From: Megachile rotundata
Taxonomy: Eukaryota > Arthropoda > Insecta > Hymenoptera > Megachilidae
Assembly (NCBI RefSeq): GCF_050947335.1
Contig: NW_027473317.1
Span: forward strand, 2,356,001 to 2,420,000
Length of the DNA stretch: 64,000 nt
Reading direction: 5' to 3'
Positions 1 to 13,564 of this stretch are shown piece after piece. The position numbers and the translations under genes are program-made. Numbering within the stretch: position 1 is the stretch's first letter; each line of letters begins with the position of its first letter. Under the pieces are notes generated by a model. That model was not told the origin of the DNA and did no database searches. It saw nothing but the letters and a program-made list of their open reading frames with translations.

Positions 1-1400
1 TGATCGTGATTGTATGATCGTGATTGTATAATCGTGATTGCAGGATTGTGATTGTATGATTGTGATTGTATGACTGTGATTGTATAATAGTGATTGTGAC
101 ATTGCGATTGTATGATTGCGATTGTATGATTGTGATTGTATGACTGTGATTGTATGATTGTGATAGTAAGATTGTGATTGTATGATTGTGATTGTATGAT
201 TGTGATTGTATGATAGTGATTGTGACATTGCGATTGTATGATTGCGAATGCATGATTGAGATTGTATGATTGTGATTGTATGATTGTGATTGTATGATTG
301 TGATTGTATGATTTTAATTGTATGATTGTGATTGTATGATTGTGATTGTATGATTGCGTCTGTATGATTGTGATTGTATGATTTTGATTGTATGATTGTG
401 ATTGCATGATTGCGATTATATGATTGTGATTGTATGATTGTGATTGTATGATTTTAATTGTATGATTGTGATTGTATGATCGTGATTGCATGACTGTGAT
501 TGTATGATTGTGTTTGTATGATTGTGATTGTATGATTGTGATTGTATGATTGTAATTGTATGATTGTGATTGTATGATTGTGATTGTATGATTGTGATTG
601 TATGATTGTGATTGTATGATTGTGATTGTATGATCGTGATTGTATGATCGTGATTGTATGATTGTGATTGTATGATTGTGATTGTATGACTGTGATTGTA
701 TAATAGTGATTGTGACATTGCGATTGTATGATTGCGATTGTATGATTGTGATTGTATGAGTGTGATTGTATGATTGTGATAGTAAGATTGTGATTGTATG
801 ATTGTGATTGTATGATTGTGATTGTATGATAGTGATTGTGACATTGCGATTGTATGATTGCGATTGTAAGATTGTGATTGTATGATTGTGATTGTATGAT
901 TGTGATTGTATGATTTTAATTGTATGATTGTGATTGTATGATTGTGATTGCATGATTGCGACTGTATGATCGCGATTGTATGATCGTGATTGTATGACTG
1001 TGATTGTATGATTGTGATTGTATGATTGTGATTGTATGATTGTGATTGTATGACTGTGATTGTATGACTGTGATTGTATGATAGTGATTGTGATATTGCG
1101 ATTGTATGATTGCGATTGTATGATTGTGATTGCATGACTGTGATTATATGATTGTGTTTGTATGATTGTGATTGTATGATTGTGATTGTATGATTGTCAT
1201 TGTATGAATGTGATTGTATGACTTTTATTGTATGATTGTGATTGCATGATTGTGATTGTATGATTGTGATTGTATGATTGAGATTGTATGATTGTGATTG
1301 TATGATTGTGATTGTATGATTGTGATTGTATGATTTTGATTGTATGATTGTGATTGCATGATTGAGATTGTATGATTGTGATTGTATGATTGTGATTGTA
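1..1400. repeat. Partial diverged copy of the 5.5-kb block
   Basis: The order of variant units matches about 5516-6900 (and so 11003-12390). The TAATCGTGATTGCA unit at 29 pairs with 5544 and the TAATAG unit at 85 pairs with 5600 (offset 5,515). The pattern ending near 1135 pairs with 6636 (offset 5,501), so one unit was gained or lost in between. It carries more substitutions than the two downstream copies show against each other. It looks like an older relative of the 3403-14376 duplication, cut by the window edge. Confidence 0.75.
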
Positions 1401-1419
1401 TGATTGTGATTGTATGATT

Positions 1420-2184
1420 GTGATTGTATGATGGTGATTGTATGATTGTGATTGTATGATGGTGATTGTATGATTGTGATTGTATGTTTGTGATTTTATG
1501 ATTGTGATTGTATGATTGTGATTGTATGATTGAGATTGAATGATTGGGATTGTATGATTGTGATTGTATGATTGTGATTGAATGATAGTGATTGTGACAT
1601 TGCGATTGTATGATTGCGATTGTAATATTGCGATTGTATGATTGTGATTGTATGATTGTGATTGTATGATCGTGATTGTATGATCGTGATTGTATGATCG
1701 TGATTGTATGATCGTGATTTTATGATTGTAATTGTATGATTGTGATTGTATTATTGTGATTGTATTATTGTGATTGTATGATTGTGATTGTATGATTTTG
1801 ATTGTATGACTGTGATTGTATGATTGTGATTGTATGATTCAGATTGTATGGTTGTGGTTGTATGATTGTGATTGTATGATTGTGATTGTATGATCGTGAT
1901 TGTATGATTGTGATTGTATGGTTGTGATTGTATGATTGTGATTGTATGATTGTGATTGTATGATTGTGATTGTATGATCGCGATTGCATGACTGTGATTG
2001 TATGATTGTGTTTGTATGATTGTGATTGTATGATTGTGATTGTAGTATTGCGATTGTATGATTGTGATTGTATGATCGTGATTGCATGACTGTGATTGTA
2101 TGATTGTGTTTGTATGATTGTGATTGTATGATTGTGATTGTATGATTGTCATTGTATGAATGTGATTGTATGACTTTTATTGTA
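1420..2184. repeat. Block of about 765 bp, first copy (paired at +1,064 bp)
   Basis: This block recurs at about 2484-3248 at an offset of exactly 76 units. The GAATGATAG junction at 1580 pairs with 2644 and the TGATTCAGATTGTA unit at 1835 pairs with 2899. I saw about five substitutions between the copies, near 1499, 1610, 1891, 1980 and 2149, so the pair is older than the 5,487-bp duplication. Close relatives are marked by the same CAG unit at 7126, 12613, 14657, 24037 and 44715. Confidence 0.75.
1835..1862. repeat. CAG-marked two-unit signature, first of seven
   Basis: A TGATTCAGATTGTA unit followed by TGGTTGTGGTTGTA forms a rare 28-bp signature. The same pair starts at 1835, 2899, 7126, 12613, 14657, 24037 and 44715. 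Distances between them are whole multiples of 14 bp, except for the 1 bp lost at each 13-bp unit that lies between. It tags one module of roughly 500-600 bp that has been copied across the window. A weaker form, CAG unit then TGGTTGTGATTGTA, occurs elsewhere, for example near 4667 and 10154. Confidence 0.85.
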
Positions 2185-2223
2185 TGATTGTGATTGTATG
2201 ATTTTGATTGTATGATTGTGATT

Positions 2224-2433
2224 GCATGATTGAGATTGTATGATTGTGATTGTATGATTGTGATTGTATGATTGTGATTGTATGATGGTGATTGTATGAT
2301 TGTGATTGTATGATGGTGATTGTATGATTGTGATTGTATGTTTGTGATTATATGATTGTGATTGTATGATTGTGATTGTATGATTGAGATTGAATGATTG
2401 GGATTGTATGATTGTGATTGTATGATTGTGATT
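2224..2433. repeat. 210-bp tandem duplication, copy 1
   Basis: Fifteen units beginning at the GCATGATTGAG junction at 2224. The order is GAG unit, canonical units, two TGATGGTGATTGTA units, a TGTTTGTGATTATA unit, then TGATTGAGATTGAA and TGATTGGGATTGTA. The same order starts again at 2434. Related single copies lie near 1356, 8708, 14195, 23573 and 44251. Confidence 0.85.
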
Positions 2434-2643
2434 GCATGATTGAGATTGTATGATTGTGATTGTATGATTGTGATTGTATGATTGTGATTGTATGATGGTG
2501 ATTGTATGATTGTGATTGTATGATGGTGATTGTATGATTGTGATTGTATGTTTGTGATTATATGATTGTGATTGTATGATTGTGATTGTATGATTGAGAT
2601 TGAATGATTGGGATTGTATGATTGTGATTGTATGATTGTGATT
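2434..2643. repeat. 210-bp tandem duplication, copy 2
   Basis: Direct continuation of copy 1 at an offset of exactly 210 bp (15 units). I saw no difference between the two over the matched stretch, so this is a recent local duplication inside the older 1.06-kb structure. Confidence 0.85.
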
Positions 2644-3248
2644 GAATGATAGTGATTGTGACATTGCGATTGCATGATTGCGATTGTAATATTGCGATTG
2701 TATGATTGTGATTGTATGATTGTGATTGTATGATCGTGATTGTATGATCGTGATTGTATGATCGTGATTGTATGATCGTGATTTTATGATTGTAATTGTA
2801 TGATTGTGATTGTATTATTGTGATTGTATTATTGTGATTGTATGATTGTGATTGTATGATTTTGATTGTATGACTGTGATTGTATGATTGTGATTGTATG
2901 ATTCAGATTGTATGGTTGTGGTTGTATGATTGTGATTGTATGATTGTGATTGTATGATTGTGATTGTATGGTTGTGATTGTATGATTGTGATTGTATGAT
3001 TGTGATTGTATGATTGTGATTGTATGATCGTGATTGCATGACTGTGATTGTATGATTGTGTTTGTATGATTGTGATTGTATGATTGTGATTGTAGTATTG
3101 CGATTGTATGATTGTGATTGTATGATCGTGATTGCATGACTGTGATTGTATGATTGTGTTTGTATGATTGTGATTGTATGATTGTGATTGTATGATTGTT
3201 ATTGTATGAATGTGATTGTATGACTTTTATTGTATGATTGTGATTGTA
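2484..3248. repeat. Block of about 765 bp, second copy
   Basis: Partner of about 1420-2184. It ends at the TGACTTTTATTGTA unit at 3221-3234, after which the sequence becomes a pure canonical run. The equivalent of GTCATTG near 2149 is GTTATTG near 3199, one of the few distinguishing substitutions. Confidence 0.7.
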
Positions 3249-3514
3249 TGATTGTGATTGTATGATTGTGATTGTATGATTGTGATTGTATGATTGTGAT
3301 TGTATGATTGTGATTGTATGATTGTGATTGTATGATTGTGATTGTATGATTGTGATTGTATGATTGTGATTGTATGATTGTGATTGTATGATTGTGATTG
3401 TATGATTGTGATTGTATGATTGTGATTGTATGATTGTGATTGTATGATTGTGATTGTATGATTGTGATTGTATGATTGTGATTGTATGATTGTGATTGTA
3501 TGATTGTGATTGTA
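3235..3514. repeat. Pure run of 20 consensus monomers
   Basis: Twenty consecutive perfect TGATTGTGATTGTA units, one of the longest variant-free stretches in the window. The left edge of the 5,487-bp duplication falls in its right part. The corresponding run at the duplication junction (8890-9001) has 8 perfect units. Confidence 0.9.
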
Positions 3515-5026
3515 TGATTTTAATTGTATGATTGTGATTGTATGATCGTGATTGCATGACTGTGATTGTATGATTGTGTTTGTATGATTGTGATTGAATG
3601 ATTGTGATTGTATGATTGTCATTGTATGAATGTGATTGTATGACTGTGATTGTATGACTGTGATTGTATGATTGTAATAGTAAGATTGTGATTGTATGAT
3701 TGTGATTGTATGATTGTGTTTGTATGATTGTGATTGTATGATTGTGATTGTATGATTGTCATTGTATGAATGTGATTGTATGACTGTGATTGTATGATTG
3801 TGATTGTATGATTGTGATTGTATGATTGTGATTGTATGATTTTGATTGTATGATTGTGATTGCATGACTGAGATTGTATGATTGTGATTGTATGATTGTG
3901 ATTGTATGATTGTGATTGTATGATTGTGATTGTATGATTGTCATTGTATGATTGTGATTGTATGATTGTGATTGTATGATTGTGATTGTATGGTTGTGAT
4001 TGTATGATTGTGATTGTATGATTGAGATTGAATGATTGGGATTGTATGATTGTGATTGTATGATTGTGATTGTATGATTGTGATTGTATGATTGTGATTG
4101 TATGATTGTGATTGTATGATTGTGATTGTATGATTGTGATTGTATGATTGTGATTGTATGATTGTGATTGTATGATTGTGATTGTATGATTTTAATTGTA
4201 TGATTGTGATTGTATGATCGTGATTGCATGACTGTGATTGTATGATTGTGTTTGTATGATTGTGATTGTTTGATTGTGATTGTATGATTGTCATTGTATG
4301 AATGTGATTGTATGACTGTGATTGTATGATTGTGATTGTATGATTGTGATTGTATGATTGTGATTGTATGATTTTGATTGTATGATTGTGATTGCATGAC
4401 TGAGATTGTATGATTGTGATTGTATGATTGTGATTGTATGATTGTGATTGTATGATTGTGATTGTATGATTGTGATTGTATGATTGTGATTGTATGATTG
4501 TGATTGTATGATTGTGATTGTATGATTGTGATTGTATGATTGTGATTGTATGGTTGTGATTGTATGATTGTGATTGTATGATTGAGATTGAATGATTGGG
4601 ATTGTATGATTGTGATTGTATGATTGTGATTGTATGATAGTGATTGTGACATTGCGATTGTATGATTCAGATTGTATGGTTGTGATTGTATGATTGTGAT
4701 TGTATGATTGTGATTGTATGATTGTGATTGTATGGTTGTGATTGTATGATTGTGATTGTATGATTGTGATTGTATGATTGTGATTGTATGATTGTGATTG
4801 TATGATTGTGATTGTATGATTGTGATTGTATGATTGTGATTGTATGATTGTGATTGTATGATTGTGATTGTATGATTGTGATTGTATGATTGTGATTGTA
4901 TAATTGAGATTGAATGATTGGGATTGTATGATTGTGATTGTATGATTGTGATTGTATGATTGTGATTGTATGATCGTGATTGTGACATTGCGATTGTATG
5001 ATTGCGATTGTAATATTGCGATTGTA

Positions 5027-5039
5027 TGATTGTGATGTA
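5027..5039. repeat. 13-bp monomer (1-bp deletion)
   Basis: The unit reads TGATTGTGATGTA, missing one T of the second hexamer. Upstream units start at positions equal to 1 modulo 14; downstream units start at 0 modulo 14. It is one of only three register breaks seen in the window. Confidence 0.95.
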
Positions 5040-7601
5040 TGATTGTGATTGTATGATCGTGATTATATGATCGTGATTGTATGATTGTGATTGTATGATT
5101 GTGATTATATGATTGTGATTGTATGATTGTGATTGTATGATTGTGATTGTATGATTTTAATTGTATGATTGTGATTGTATGATTGTGATTGCATGATTGC
5201 GACTGTATGATTGTGATTGTATGATTCTCATTGTATGAATGTGATTGTATGACTTTTATTGTATGATTGTGATTGCATGATTGTCATTGTATGAATGTGA
5301 TTGTATGACTTTTATTGTATGATTGTGATTGCATGATTGTGATCGTATGATTGTGATTGTATGATTGTGATTGTATGATTGTGATTGTATGATTGTGATT
5401 GTATGATCGTGATTTTATGATTGTAATTGTATGATTGTGATTGTATTATTGTGATTGTATTATTGTGATTGTATGATTGTGATTGTATGATCGTGATTGT
5501 ATGATCGTGATTGTATGATCGTGATTGTATGATCGTGATTGTATAATCGTGATTGCAGGATTGTGATTGTATGATTGTGATTGTATGACTGTGATTGTAT
5601 AATAGTGATTGTGACATTGCGATTGTATGATTGCGATTGTATGATTGTGATTGTATGACTGTGATTGTATGATTGTGATAGTAAGATTGTGATTGTATGA
5701 TTGTGATTGTATGATTGTGATTGTATGATAGTGATTGTGACATTGCGATTGTATGATTGCGAATGTATGATTGAGATTGTATTAATGTGATTGTATGATT
5801 TTAATTGTATGATTGTGATTGTATGATTGTGATTGTATGATTGCGTCTGTATGATTGTGATTGTATGATTTTGATTGTACGATTGTGATTGCATGATTGT
5901 GATAATATGATTGTGATTGTATGATTGTGATTGTATGATTGTGATTGTATGATTTTAATTGTATGATTGTGATTGTATGATCGTGATTGCATGACTGTGA
6001 TTGTATGATTGTGTTTGTATGATTGTGATTGTATGATTGTGATTGTATGATTGTAATTGTATGATTGTGATTGTATGATTGTGATTGTATGATTGTGATT
6101 GTATGATTGTGATTGTATGATTGTGATTGTATGATCGTGATTGTATGATCGTGATTGTATGATTGTGATTGTATGATTGTGATTGTATGACTGTGATTGT
6201 ATAATAGTGATTGTGACATTGCGATTGTATGATTGCGATTGTATGATTGTGATTGTATGAGTGTGATTGTATGATTGTGATAGTAAGATTGTGATTGTAT
6301 GATTGTGATTGTATGATTGTGATTGTATGATAGTGATTGTGACATTGCGATTGTATGATTGCGATTGTAAGATTGTGATTGTATGATTGTGATTGTATGA
6401 TTGTGATTGTATGATTTTAATTGTATGATTGTGATTGTTTGATTGTGATTGCATGATTGCGACTGTATGATCGCGATTGTATGATTGTGATTGTATGACT
6501 GTGATTGTATGATTGTGATTGTATGATTGTGATTGTATGATTGTGATTGTATGACTGTGATTGTATGACTGTGATTGTATGATAGTGATTGTGATATTGC
6601 GATTGTATGATTGCGATTGTATGATTGTGATTGCATGACTGTGATTATATGATTGTGTTTGTATGATTGTGATTGTATGATTGTGATTGTATGATTGTCA
6701 TTGTATGAATGTGATTGTATGACTTTTATTGTATGATTGTGATTGCATGATTGTGATTGTATGATTGTGATTGTATGATTGAGATTGTATGATTGTGATT
6801 GTATGATTGTGATTGTATGATTGTGATTGTATGATTTTGATTGTATGATTGTGATTGCATGATTGAGATTGTATGATTGTGATTGTATGATTGTGATTGT
6901 ATGATTGCGATTGTAATATTGCGATTGTATGATTGTGATTGTATGATTGTGATTGTATGATCGTGATTGTATGATCGTGATTGTATGATCGTGATTGTAT
7001 GATCGTGATTTTATGATTGTAATTGTATGATTGTGATTGTATTATTGTGATTGTATTATTGTGATTGTACGATTGTGATTGTATGATTTTGATTGTATGA
7101 CTGTGATTGTATGATTGTGATTGTATGATTCAGATTGTATGGTTGTGGTTGTATGATTGTGATTGTATGATTGTGATTGTATGATTGTGATTGTATGGTT
7201 GTGATTGTATGATTGTGATTGTATGATTGTGATTGTATGATTGTGATTGTATGATCGTGATTGCATGACTGTGATTGTATGATTGTGTTTGTATGATTGT
7301 GATTGTATGATTGTGATTGTAGTATTGCCATTGTATGATTGTGATTGTATGATCGTGATTGCATGACTGTGATTGTATGATTGTGTTTGTATGATTGTGA
7401 TTGTATGATTGTGATTGTATGATTGTCATTGTATGAATGTGATTGTATGACTTTTATTGTATGATTGTGATTGTATGATTGTGATTGTATGATTGTGATT
7501 GTATGATTGTGATTGTATGATTGTGATTGTATGATTGTGATTGTATGATTGTGATTGTATGATTGTGATTGTATGATTGTGATTGTATGATTGTGATTGT
7601 A

Positions 7602-7960
7602 TGATTGTAATTGTATGATTGTGATTGTATTATTGTGATTGTATTATTGTGATTGTATTATTGTGATTGTATGATTGTGATTGTATGATCGTGATTGTAT
7701 GATTTTGATTGTATGATTGTGATTGTATGATTGCGATTGTAATATTGCGATTGTATGATTGTGATTGTATGATTGTGATTGTATGATTGTGATTGTATGA
7801 TTGTGATTGTATGATTGTAATTGTATGATTGTGATTGTATTATTGTGATTGTATTATTGTGATTGTATGATTGTGATTGTATGATCGTGATTGTATGATT
7901 TTGATTGTATGATTGTGATTGTATGATTGCGATTGTAATATTGCGATTGTATGATTGTGA
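7602..7960. repeat. Local 210-bp duplication with TTATTG units
   Basis: The order TGATTGTAATTGTA, canonical, two or three TTATTGTGATTGTA units, CpG unit, TGATTTTGATTGTA, then TGATTGCGATTGTA begins at 7602 and again at 7812. The first copy has three TTATTG units and the second two. The same structure is present at about 13089-13447 in copy 2 of the 5,487-bp block. Confidence 0.75.
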
Positions 7961-7965
7961 TTGTA

Positions 7966-8077
7966 TGATCGTGATTGTATGATCGTGATTGTATGATCGT
8001 GATTGTATGATCGTGATTGTATGATCGTGATTGTATGATCGTGATTGTATGATCGTGATTGTCTGATCGTGATTGTA
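7966..8077. repeat. Run of eight CpG-bearing units
   Basis: Eight consecutive TGATCGTGATTG-type units place a CpG every 14 bp. The seventh ends in GTC instead of GTA. The duplicate run is 13453-13564. Confidence 0.9.
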
Positions 8078-10513
8078 TGATTGTGATTGTACGATAGTGA
8101 TTGTGACATTGCGATTGTATGATTGCGATTGTATGATTGTGATTGTATGACTGTGATTATATGATTGTGTTTGTATGATTGTGATTGTATGATTGTGATT
8201 GTATGATTGTCATTGTATGAATGTGATTGTATGACTTTTGTTGTATGATTGTGATTGCATGATTGTGATTGTATGATTGTGATTGTATGATTGTGATTGT
8301 ATGATTGTGATTGTATGATTGTGATTGTATGATCGTGATTTTATGATTGTAATTGTATGATTGTGATTGTATTATTGTGATTGTATTATTGTGATTGTAT
8401 GATCGTGATTGTATGATCGTGATTGTATGATCGTGATTGTATGATCGTGATTGTATGATCGTGATTGTATAATCGTGATTGCAGGATTGTGATTGTATGA
8501 TTGTGATTGTATGACTGTGATTGTATAATAGTGATTGTGACATTGCGATTGTATGATTGCGATTGTATGATTGTGATTGTATGACTGTGATTGTATGATT
8601 GTGATAGTAAGATTGTGATTGTATGATTGAGATTGTATGATTGTGATTGTATGATTGTGATTGTATGATTGTGATTGTATGATTTTGATTGTATGATTGT
8701 GATTGCATGATTGAGATTGTATGATTGTGATTGTATGATTGTGATTGTATGATTGTGATTGTATGATGGTGATTGTATGATTGTGATTGTATGATGGTGA
8801 TTGTATGATTGTGATTGTATGTTTGTGATTATATGATTGTGATTGTATGATTGTGAGTGTATGATTGAGATTGAATGATTGGGATTGTATGATTGTGATT
8901 GTATGATTGTGATTGTATGATTGTGATTGTATGATTGTGATTGTATGATTGTGATTGTATGATTGTGATTGTATGATTGTGATTGTATGATTGTGATTGT
9001 ATGATTTTAATTGTATGATTGTGATTGTATGATCGTGATTGCATGACTGTGATTGTATGATTGTGTTTGTATGATTGTGATTGAATGATTGTGATTGTAT
9101 GATTGTCATTGTATGAATGTGATTGTATGACTGTGATTGTATGACTGTGATTGTATGATTGTAATAGTAAGATTGTGATTGTATGATTGTGATTGTATGA
9201 TTGTGTTTGTATGATTGTGATTGTATGATTGTGATTGTATGATTGTCATTGTATGAATGTGATTGTATGACTGTGATTGTATGATTGTGATTGTATGATT
9301 GTGATTGTATGATTGTGATTGTATGATTTTGATTGTATGATTGTGATTGCATGACTGAGATTGTATGATTGTGATTGTATGATTGTGATTGTATGATTGT
9401 GATTGTATGATTGTGATTGTATGATTGTCATTGTATGATTGTGATTGTATGATTGTGATTGTATGATTGTGATTGTATGGTTGTGATTGTATGATTGTGA
9501 TTGTATGATTGAGATTGAATGATTGGGATTGTATGATTGTGATTGTATGATTGTGATTGTATGATTGTGATTGTATGATTGTGATTGTATGATTGTGATT
9601 GTATGATTGTGATTGTATGATTGTGATTGTATGATTGTGATTGTATGATTGTGATTGTATGATTGTGATTGTATGATTTTAATTGTATGATTGTGATTGT
9701 ATGATCGTGATTGCATGACTGTGATTGTATGATTGTGTTTGTATGATTGTGATTGTTTGATTGTGATTGTATGATTGTCATTGTATGAATGTGATTGTAT
9801 GACTGTGATTGTATGATTGTGATTGTATGATTGTGATTGTATGATTGTGATTGTATGATTTTGATTGTATGATTGTGATTGCATGACTGAGATTGTATGA
9901 TTGTGATTGTATGATTGTGATTGTATGATTGTGATTGTATGATTGTGATTGTATGATTGTGATTGTATGATTGTGATTGTATGATTGTGATTGTATGATT
10001 GTGATTGTATGATTGTGATTGTATGATTGTGATTGTATGGTTGTGATTGTATGATTGTGATTGTATGATTGAGATTGAATGATTGGGATTGTATGATTGT
10101 GATTGTATGATTGTGATTGTATGATAGTGATTGTGACATTGCGATTGTATGATTCAGATTGTATGGTTGTGATTGTATGATTGTGATTGTATGATTGTGA
10201 TTGTATGATTGTGATTGTATGGTTGTGATTGTATGATTGTGATTGTATGATTGTGATTGTATGATTGTGATTGTATGATTGTGATTGTATGATTGTGATT
10301 GTATGATTGTGATTGTATGATTGTGATTGTATGATTGTGATTGTATGATTGTGATTGTATGATTGTGATTGTATGATTGTGATTGTATAATTGAGATTGA
10401 ATGATTGGGATTGTATGATTGTGATTGTATGATTGTGATTGTATGATTGTGATTGTATGATCGTGATTGTGACATTGCGATTGTATGATTGCGATTGTAA
10501 TATTGCGATTGTA

Positions 10514-10526
10514 TGATTGTGATGTA
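10514..10526. repeat. 13-bp monomer, duplicate of 5027-5039
   Basis: Same TGATTGTGATGTA unit, exactly 5,487 bp downstream. After it, units start at 13 modulo 14. It shows that the deletion came before the duplication. Confidence 0.95.
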
Positions 10527-13452
10527 TGATTGTGATTGTATGATCGTGATTATATGATCGTGATTGTATGATTGTGATTGTATGATTGTGATTATATGAT
10601 TGTGATTGTATGATTGTGATTGTATGATTGTGATTGTATGATTTTAATTGTATGATTGTGATTGTATGATTGTGATTGCATGATTGCGACTGTATGATTG
10701 TGATTGTATGATTCTCATTGTATGAATGTGATTGTATGACTTTTATTGTATGATTGTGATTGCATGATTGTCATTGTATGAATGTGATTGTATGACTTTT
10801 ATTGTATGATTGTGATTGCATGATTGTGATTGTATGATTGTGATTGTATGATTGTGATTGTATGATTGTGATTGTATGATTGTGATTGTATGATCGTGAT
10901 TTTATGATTGTAATTGTATGATTGTGATTGTATTATTGTGATTGTATTATTGTGATTGTATGATTGTGATTGTATGATCGTGATTGTATGATCGTGATTG
11001 TATGATCGTGATTGTATGATCGTGATTGTATAATCGTGATTGCAGGATTGTGATTGTATGATTGTGATTGTATGACTGTGATTGTATAATAGTGATTGTG
11101 ACATTGCGATTGTATGATTGCGATTGTATGATTGTGATTGTATGACTGTGATTGTATGATTGTGATAGTAAGATTGTGATTGTATGATTGTGATTGTATG
11201 ATTGTGATTGTATGATAGTGATTGTGACATTGCGATTGTATGATTGCGAATGTATGATTGAGATTGTATTAATGTGATTGTATGATTTTAATTGTATGAT
11301 TGTGATTGTATGATTGTGATTGTATGATTGCGTCTGTATGATTGTGATTGTATGATTTTGATTGTACGATTGTGATTGCATGATTGTGATTATATGATTG
11401 TGATTGTATGATTGTGATTGTATGATTGTGATTGTATGATTTTAATTGTATGATTGTGATTGTATGATCGTGATTGCATGACTGTGATTGTATGATTGTG
11501 TTTGTATGATTGTGATTGTATGATTGTGATTGTATGATTGTAATTGTATGATTGTGATTGTATGATTGTGATTGTATGATTGTGATTGTATGATTGTGAT
11601 TGTATGATTGTGATTGTATGATCGTGATTGTATGATCGTGATTGTATGATTGTGATTGTATGATTGTGATTGTATGACTGTGATTGTATAATAGTGATTG
11701 TGACATTGCGATTGTATGATTGCGATTGTATGATTGTGATTGTATGAGTGTGATTGTATGATTGTGATAGTAAGATTGTGATTGTATGATTGTGATTGTA
11801 TGATTGTGATTGTATGATAGTGATTGTGACATTGCGATTGTATGATTGCGATTGTAAGATTGTGATTGTATGATTGTGATTGTATGATTGTGATTGTATG
11901 ATTTTAATTGTATGATTGTGATTGTTTGATTGTGATTGCATGATTGCGACTGTATGATCGCGATTGTATGATTGTGATTGTATGACTGTGATTGTATGAT
12001 TGTGATTGTATGATTGTGATTGTATGATTGTGATTGTATGACTGTGATTGTATGACTGTGATTGTATGATAGTGATTGTGATATTGCGATTGTATGATTG
12101 CGATTGTATGATTGTGATTGCATGACTGTGATTATATGATTGTGTTTGTATGATTGTGATTGTATGATTGTGATTGTATGATTGTCATTGTATGAATGTG
12201 ATTGTATGACTTTTATTGTATGATTGTGATTGCATGATTGTGATTGTATGATTGTGATTGTATGATTGAGATTGTATGATTGTGATTGTATGATTGTGAT
12301 TGTATGATTGTGATTGTATGATTTTGATTGTATGATTGTGATTGCATGATTGAGATTGTATGATTGTGATTGTATGATTGTGATTGTATGATTGCGATTG
12401 TAATATTGCGATTGTATGATTGTGATTGTATGATTGTGATTGTATGATCGTGATTGTATGATCGTGATTGTATGATCGTGATTGTATGATCGTGATTTTA
12501 TGATTGTAATTGTATGATTGTGATTGTATTATTGTGATTGTATTATTGTGATTGTACGATTGTGATTGTATGATTTTGATTGTATGACTGTGATTGTATG
12601 ATTGTGATTGTATGATTCAGATTGTATGGTTGTGGTTGTATGATTGTGATTGTATGATTGTGATTGTATGATTGTGATTGTATGGTTGTGATTGTATGAT
12701 TGTGATTGTATGATTGTGATTGTATGATTGTGATTGTATGATCGTGATTGCATGACTGTGATTGTATGATTGTGTTTGTATGATTGTGATTGTATGATTG
12801 TGATTGTAGTATTGCCATTGTATGATTGTGATTGTATGATCGTGATTGCATGACTGTGATTGTATGATTGTGTTTGTATGATTGTGATTGTATGATTGTG
12901 ATTGTATGATTGTCATTGTATGAATGTGATTGTATGACTTTTATTGTATGATTGTGATTGTATGATTGTGATTGTATGATTGTGATTGTATGATTGTGAT
13001 TGTATGATTGTGATTGTATGATTGTGATTGTATGATTGTGATTGTATGATTGTGATTGTATGATTGTGATTGTATGATTGTGATTGTATGATTGTAATTG
13101 TATGATTGTGATTGTATTATTGTGATTGTATTATTGTGATTGTATTATTGTGATTGTATGATTGTGATTGTATGATCGTGATTGTATGATTTTGATTGTA
13201 TGATTGTGATTGTATGATTGCGATTGTAATATTGCGATTGTATGATTGTGATTGTATGATTGTGATTGTATGATTGTGATTGTATGATTGTGATTGTATG
13301 ATTGTAATTGTATGATTGTGATTGTATTATTGTGATTGTATTATTGTGATTGTATGATTGTGATTGTATGATCGTGATTGTATGATTTTGATTGTATGAT
13401 TGTGATTGTATGATTGCGATTGTAATATTGCGATTGTATGATTGTGATTGTA

Positions 13453-13564
13453 TGATCGTGATTGTATGATCGTGATTGTATGATCGTGATTGTATGATCG
13501 TGATTGTATGATCGTGATTGTATGATCGTGATTGTATGATCGTGATTGTCTGATCGTGATTGTA
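13453..13564. repeat. Run of eight CpG-bearing units (copy 2)
   Basis: Counterpart of 7966-8077 at +5,487 bp, with the same eight units and the same GTC-ending seventh unit. Confidence 0.88.

Larger units (their letters stand above)
3403..8889. repeat. 5,487-bp tandem duplication, copy 1
   Basis: About 392 monomers, one of them 13 bp long (5027-5039), giving a length of 392 x 14 - 1. Every marker I compared recurs 5,487 bp downstream in the same order. I found only two base differences: C at 5344 against T at 10831, and A at 5904 against T at 11391. The left boundary lies inside the pure run that ends at 3514, so it is uncertain by about 100 bp. Confidence 0.92.

Noticed and set aside
416..1135. 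Prion-like or antifreeze-like repeat protein
   Set aside because: Resemblance comes only from the Asn/His/Thr-rich composition forced by the nucleotide repeat; no family motif or gene structure supports it.
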